Origin: Sedimentitalea sp041224545
GTDB lineage: Bacteria; Pseudomonadota; Alphaproteobacteria; Rhodobacterales; Rhodobacteraceae
Assembly: GCF_041224545.1 (NCBI RefSeq)
Contig: NZ_JBGFGP010000145.1
Location: 1-64,000 of the forward strand
DNA length: 64,000 nucleotides
Direction: 5' to 3'
Shown: positions 61,292-64,000 of the stretch, in pieces
How positions within the stretch are numbered: position 1 is the first letter of the stretch
Layout: the number at the start of each line of letters is the position of its first letter
Position numbers and translations under genes: made by a program
The notes under the pieces: generated by a model
What the model saw: the letters and a program-made list of their open reading frames with translations, nothing else
Told to the model about the DNA's origin: nothing
The model's database searches: none

Positions 61292-61927
61292 ATGAGTGGA
61301 AATCAGCGCGACCGCGTACGCCAACCGCAAAGGAAACGGGGGATCGCCCGGTTCCATCACCTGCTCGACGCAACCGAGGCCCTGCTGACGAAGCGGCCAG
61401 ACAGCGATATCAGCCTCGCGCTGCTGGCGCAGGAGGCGGACGTGCCGCTGCCGTCGATCTACCACTTCTTTCCAAACAAGGATGCGATCCTCGTCGCGCT
61501 TGCGATGCGCCATCATGAGCAGCTTGCCGAGATGGCGCGCGAACCGCTCGATCCGCCGCCGGACACTTGGCAGGACATCGTCATCCGGCGGCAAAGAGCC
61601 GGGGTGGAATTCCTGAATGCCCATCCTTCCGCCCTGCGGTTGTTCATGGGGGCGGGGGTGAGCGCGGAGGTGCGCACGCTCGATCTGGAGGGAAACGCCG
61701 CGCTGGCGCAGTTGCGGGCGCGGGAGTTCCGCCATTGGTTCGATTGCCGCGGCATTGCGGACCTCGAAGCGCGGCTGGCCGTGTCTATCGGGGTCATGGA
61801 CGGGGTCTGGGCGATTTCATGGTCGCAGCACCGCCGACTGACCGAAGCCTATCTCGAAGAAAGCACCCGCGCTTCGATCGCCTATCTGCGGTGCTATCTG
61901 CCGGAGATTCTGCCTCGTCTGACGTGA
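61292..61927 (+). CDS. TetR-family transcriptional regulator
   Basis: 211 residues. Helix-turn-helix at 20-65 (ISLALLAQEADVPLPSIYHF, then FPNKDAILVALA) and a helical ligand domain. It precedes a peptide-type importer in the same direction and may control it; the 300-base gap between them argues for separate promoters. Confidence 0.88.
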   Translation: MSGNQRDRVRQPQRKRGIARFHHLLDATEALLTKRPDSDISLALLAQEADVPLPSIYHFFPNKDAILVALAMRHHEQLAEMAREPLDPPPDTWQDIVIRRQRAGVEFLNAHPSALRLFMGAGVSAEVRTLDLEGNAALAQLRAREFRHWFDCRGIADLEARLAVSIGVMDGVWAISWSQHRRLTEAYLEESTRASIAYLRCYLPEILPRLT

Positions 61928-62225
61928 GGGCGTATTAGCAGAATAAATTATCACTAACTCGTGGTTCTGAAGGCGCGCTTGCGAGCATTCGATAACCACA
62001 CCGCCACTCAAAAGCCTCAGAAAATATGAAGAATTATGACCAACTCGCGGCACCAGTCCAGAAGGAAAGGGCTTAGCGACTGGCCACGAATACCCACTAT
62101 GCGGTCGAATTTCCTGTCGCTAATCTGAACCTGGCGGCGCCAATAAGAACAGACAAGGCGCATGCTGGGGCCGGTCAGCGAACCCCTGAACCGGCGAAAC
62201 TACCATCAGGGAAAGGATTTCGACC
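61928..62225. promoter_or_regulatory. promoter region of the peptide-type importer
   Basis: About 300 bases, AT-richer near 61935-62040; no supported gene. GGGAAAGGA before the ATG at 62226 is the ribosome binding site. Confidence 0.45.
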
Positions 62226-63815
62226 ATGACGAAGACCTATCTGCAAAAAAGGACGGGCCTGATCGCCACCGCAGTCGGCGCGTTGCTTGGCGCCACGCCT
62301 CTCGTCGCGCAGGACACGCTTGTCATCGGGCGGTCGATGGACGTCAATTCGCTCGATCCGGCGCGCGCGTTTTGCGACACCTGCCAGATTTACCTTACAG
62401 CGGTTTACGAGCCGCTTCTGACGCTGGGTGAGGACAACCAGACGCTGGTGCCGAAACTGGCGCTGAGCTGGGAAAACAACGAAAACTTCACCGAGTTCAC
62501 CTTTAGCCTCAATCCCGACGCCGTATTTTCGGACGGAAGCCCGGTCGAGGCTCAGGATGTGGTCTGGTCCTTCGAGCGGTTGCGCAACCTCAAGGGGTCG
62601 CCGTCTTTTCTGATGGAAGGCACGCAGAGCATCGAAGCGGTGGATGCAAAGACCGTCAAGATCACGGTCGACGCGCCAAATTCGGAATTTCTCTACAAGG
62701 TTTCTGCTCCCTACACCGGCATCCTGAATTCCGAGGCCGCGATGGCCGGCGGGGCCGTGGGCGACGAAACTGCGGACACCGCCGACGGAGCAGAGGGCTG
62801 GTTCCTCGAGAACTCGGTCGGCAGCGGACCCTTCGTGCTGACAAACTACGCGCCCGAAGACGAACTACGCCTTTCGCGCAACGATGCCTATTACGCGGAT
62901 GCGCCGGCCTTCAGCGAGGTGGTGTTCACGCAAATCCAGGATTCCGTCAGCCAGGCGCAGGCGCTGGAAACCGGGTCGGTGGATATCGCCATGCAGCTTG
63001 ACGCCGACACGGCGCAGTCGCTCGACAATCCAGACGTGGTGACCGAGGTCGTGCCGTCGTTCAACTTCATCTACTTCGCCTTCATGCCCGGGTCTGAGGC
63101 GATGAAGGACAAGCTGACGCCGCAGGTCCGCGAGGCGCTGACCTATGCGGTGGATTACGACGGGATGATCGAATTCACCGTCGGCGGAAACGGTAACAAG
63201 ATCGCGGCCCCCATTCCCAACGGGTTTCCCGGTACGGCGAACCTGTCGCCGCGCAGTCAGGACGTGGAAAAGGCCAGGTCAATGCTGGCAGAGGCCGGGA
63301 TCGAGGACGGTTTCGCGATGGAAGCAGTCTATCCCAACGATAACGTCTATGGCGTCGATCTGAACGTCATGATGCAAAAGCTCCAGCAGGACTTTGCTCA
63401 GGTCGGTGTGAATGTGGCGCTCAAACCCGTAACCTATCCGGTCTGGCGCGAGGACATGGCCAATGGCCGTGCAGACCTCACGGCGGTCTATTACGCGCCG
63501 GACTATTATGGTTCGGGGCAGTATGCCGCGTATTTCGGGATGACCGAAGGATCGACCTGGGTGCAGCGCGCCGGGTACAATTCGCCCGAAACCGTGCTGA
63601 ACCCCGCGCAGGGCGATCTTTATGCCCAGGCGCTGGCGGCGTCGGGTGAAGATGCCAATGCCAAGTACGAAGAACTGGCCAAGTCGATGATGGCTGACAA
63701 CGTCATCATCCCGGTGGTCAGCCCGAACCTGGTTCTGGCCTATCGCAGCGACATCGACGGTGTGCGCTATAGCGCTTGCTGCAACCTGCCCATCGCTGAA
63801 ATCTCGCGTAAGTAA
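62226..63815 (+). CDS. ABC importer substrate-binding protein, peptide/opine type
   Basis: 529 residues of solute-binding family 5 (DppA/OppA-like). Signal peptide with ATAVGALLGATPLVAQ and cleavage near VAQDT. RSMDVNSLDPARAFCDTCQI, LTAVYEPLLTLGEDNQTLVP and VVWSFERLRNLKGSPSFLM are typical. Substrates of such proteins include peptides, opines and nickel; not resolvable here. A permease gene follows after 11 bases. Confidence 0.9.
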   Translation: MTKTYLQKRTGLIATAVGALLGATPLVAQDTLVIGRSMDVNSLDPARAFCDTCQIYLTAVYEPLLTLGEDNQTLVPKLALSWENNENFTEFTFSLNPDAVFSDGSPVEAQDVVWSFERLRNLKGSPSFLMEGTQSIEAVDAKTVKITVDAPNSEFLYKVSAPYTGILNSEAAMAGGAVGDETADTADGAEGWFLENSVGSGPFVLTNYAPEDELRLSRNDAYYADAPAFSEVVFTQIQDSVSQAQALETGSVDIAMQLDADTAQSLDNPDVVTEVVPSFNFIYFAFMPGSEAMKDKLTPQVREALTYAVDYDGMIEFTVGGNGNKIAAPIPNGFPGTANLSPRSQDVEKARSMLAEAGIEDGFAMEAVYPNDNVYGVDLNVMMQKLQQDFAQVGVNVALKPVTYPVWREDMANGRADLTAVYYAPDYYGSGQYAAYFGMTEGSTWVQRAGYNSPETVLNPAQGDLYAQALAASGEDANAKYEELAKSMMADNVIIPVVSPNLVLAYRSDIDGVRYSACCNLPIAEISRK

Positions 63816-63826
63816 GGGCCGGGGGG

Positions 63827-64000
63827 ATGCTACGCTATATCCTTCGCCGGATTCTGGGTGTGCCCTTTCTGCTGTTGGGCGTGGCCAGCGTGGCGTTCAT
63901 CCTGTCGCAAAGCACCAAGGGCGATCCACTCTCCGCCCTGGTGCCCGAGCGGATGATGAACAACCCCGAGATAGTAGCAGCGGTCGAGGCCCAGTGGGGT
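63827..64000 (+). CDS. DppB-type ABC permease, N-terminal part (runs off window)
   Basis: The first 58 residues: MLRYILRRILGVPFLLLGVA, a membrane segment, then FILSQSTKGDPLSALVPERM, the standard start of DppB/OppB permeases. A GGGGGG site is ahead of the ATG. The rest lies outside the window. Confidence 0.88.
   Translation, partial: MLRYILRRILGVPFLLLGVASVAFILSQSTKGDPLSALVPERMMNNPEIVAAVEAQWG

Overview
The window looks like about 64 kb of a large plasmid from an alphaproteobacterium of the order Rhodobacterales (Roseobacter/Paracoccus-like). The basis is high GC, a Rep_3-type initiator beside a parAB pair of the roseobacter plasmid kind, a plasmid-borne scpB-DUF1403 pair, a VirD2-like relaxase with a VirD4/TraG coupling protein, and a long minus-strand set of conserved plasmid genes (DUF2958, ArdC, DUF2493, RadC-like, DUF736, strawberry-notch helicase, ParB-like, DUF3768). 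No tRNA, rRNA or CRISPR array was seen. No virB mating-pore genes lie in the window, so by itself this stretch is mobilisable rather than self-transmissible.

Layout. (1) 0.1-7.2 kb: an alcohol dehydrogenase and a five-gene ABC importer operon whose two ATPases resemble the GlpS/GlpT pair, next to a truncated AcoR-like regulator. (2) 7.4-12.0 kb: mobilisation region (traG, relaxase, accessory protein) with an oriT candidate at 11.92-11.95 kb that carries a TATCCTGC nick core. (3) 12.2-36 kb: conserved plasmid accessory block, damaged in several places. A small conserved ORF has an in-frame amber codon. ardC is split by a 3.49-kb recombinase-in-trio (RIT) element. A DUF3768 gene is split by an IS110-family element. 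A DUF4917 (SIR2-like) gene sits beside a truncated gene. (4) 36.3-45.1 kb: a sugar-acid catabolism module (aldehyde dehydrogenase, YciI-like and SnoaL-like proteins, RraA/HMG-aldolase-like protein, TctABC transporter, enolase-superfamily dehydratase) with a divergent LysR regulator. (5) 45.2-53.8 kb: a defence and toxin-antitoxin island with a Fic toxin and small partner, a Gabija-like OLD nuclease plus UvrD helicase pair, a DUF1778-GNAT pair, a small repeat protein, and a standalone ubiquitin-E2-like protein divergent from an XRE-ImmA/IrrE-like regulator. (6) 53.9-61.2 kb: scpB-DUF1403, remnants (IS3 transposase tail, frameshifted GntR gene), then the replicon: rep, 22-bp iterons, AT-rich tract, parA, parB, and two near-identical palindromes flanking rep-par. 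(7) 61.3-64 kb: a TetR regulator and the start of a peptide/opine-type ABC importer that runs off the window.

How the parts fit. Rep, iterons and parAB with the flanking palindromes would maintain the plasmid; relaxase, coupling protein and oriT would move it; two transport and catabolism modules are its metabolic cargo; and the 45-54 kb island is its conflict cargo. The least explained item is the E2-like/XRE-ImmA pair at 51.9-53.8 kb. All family names come from reading motifs by eye; no database search was run.
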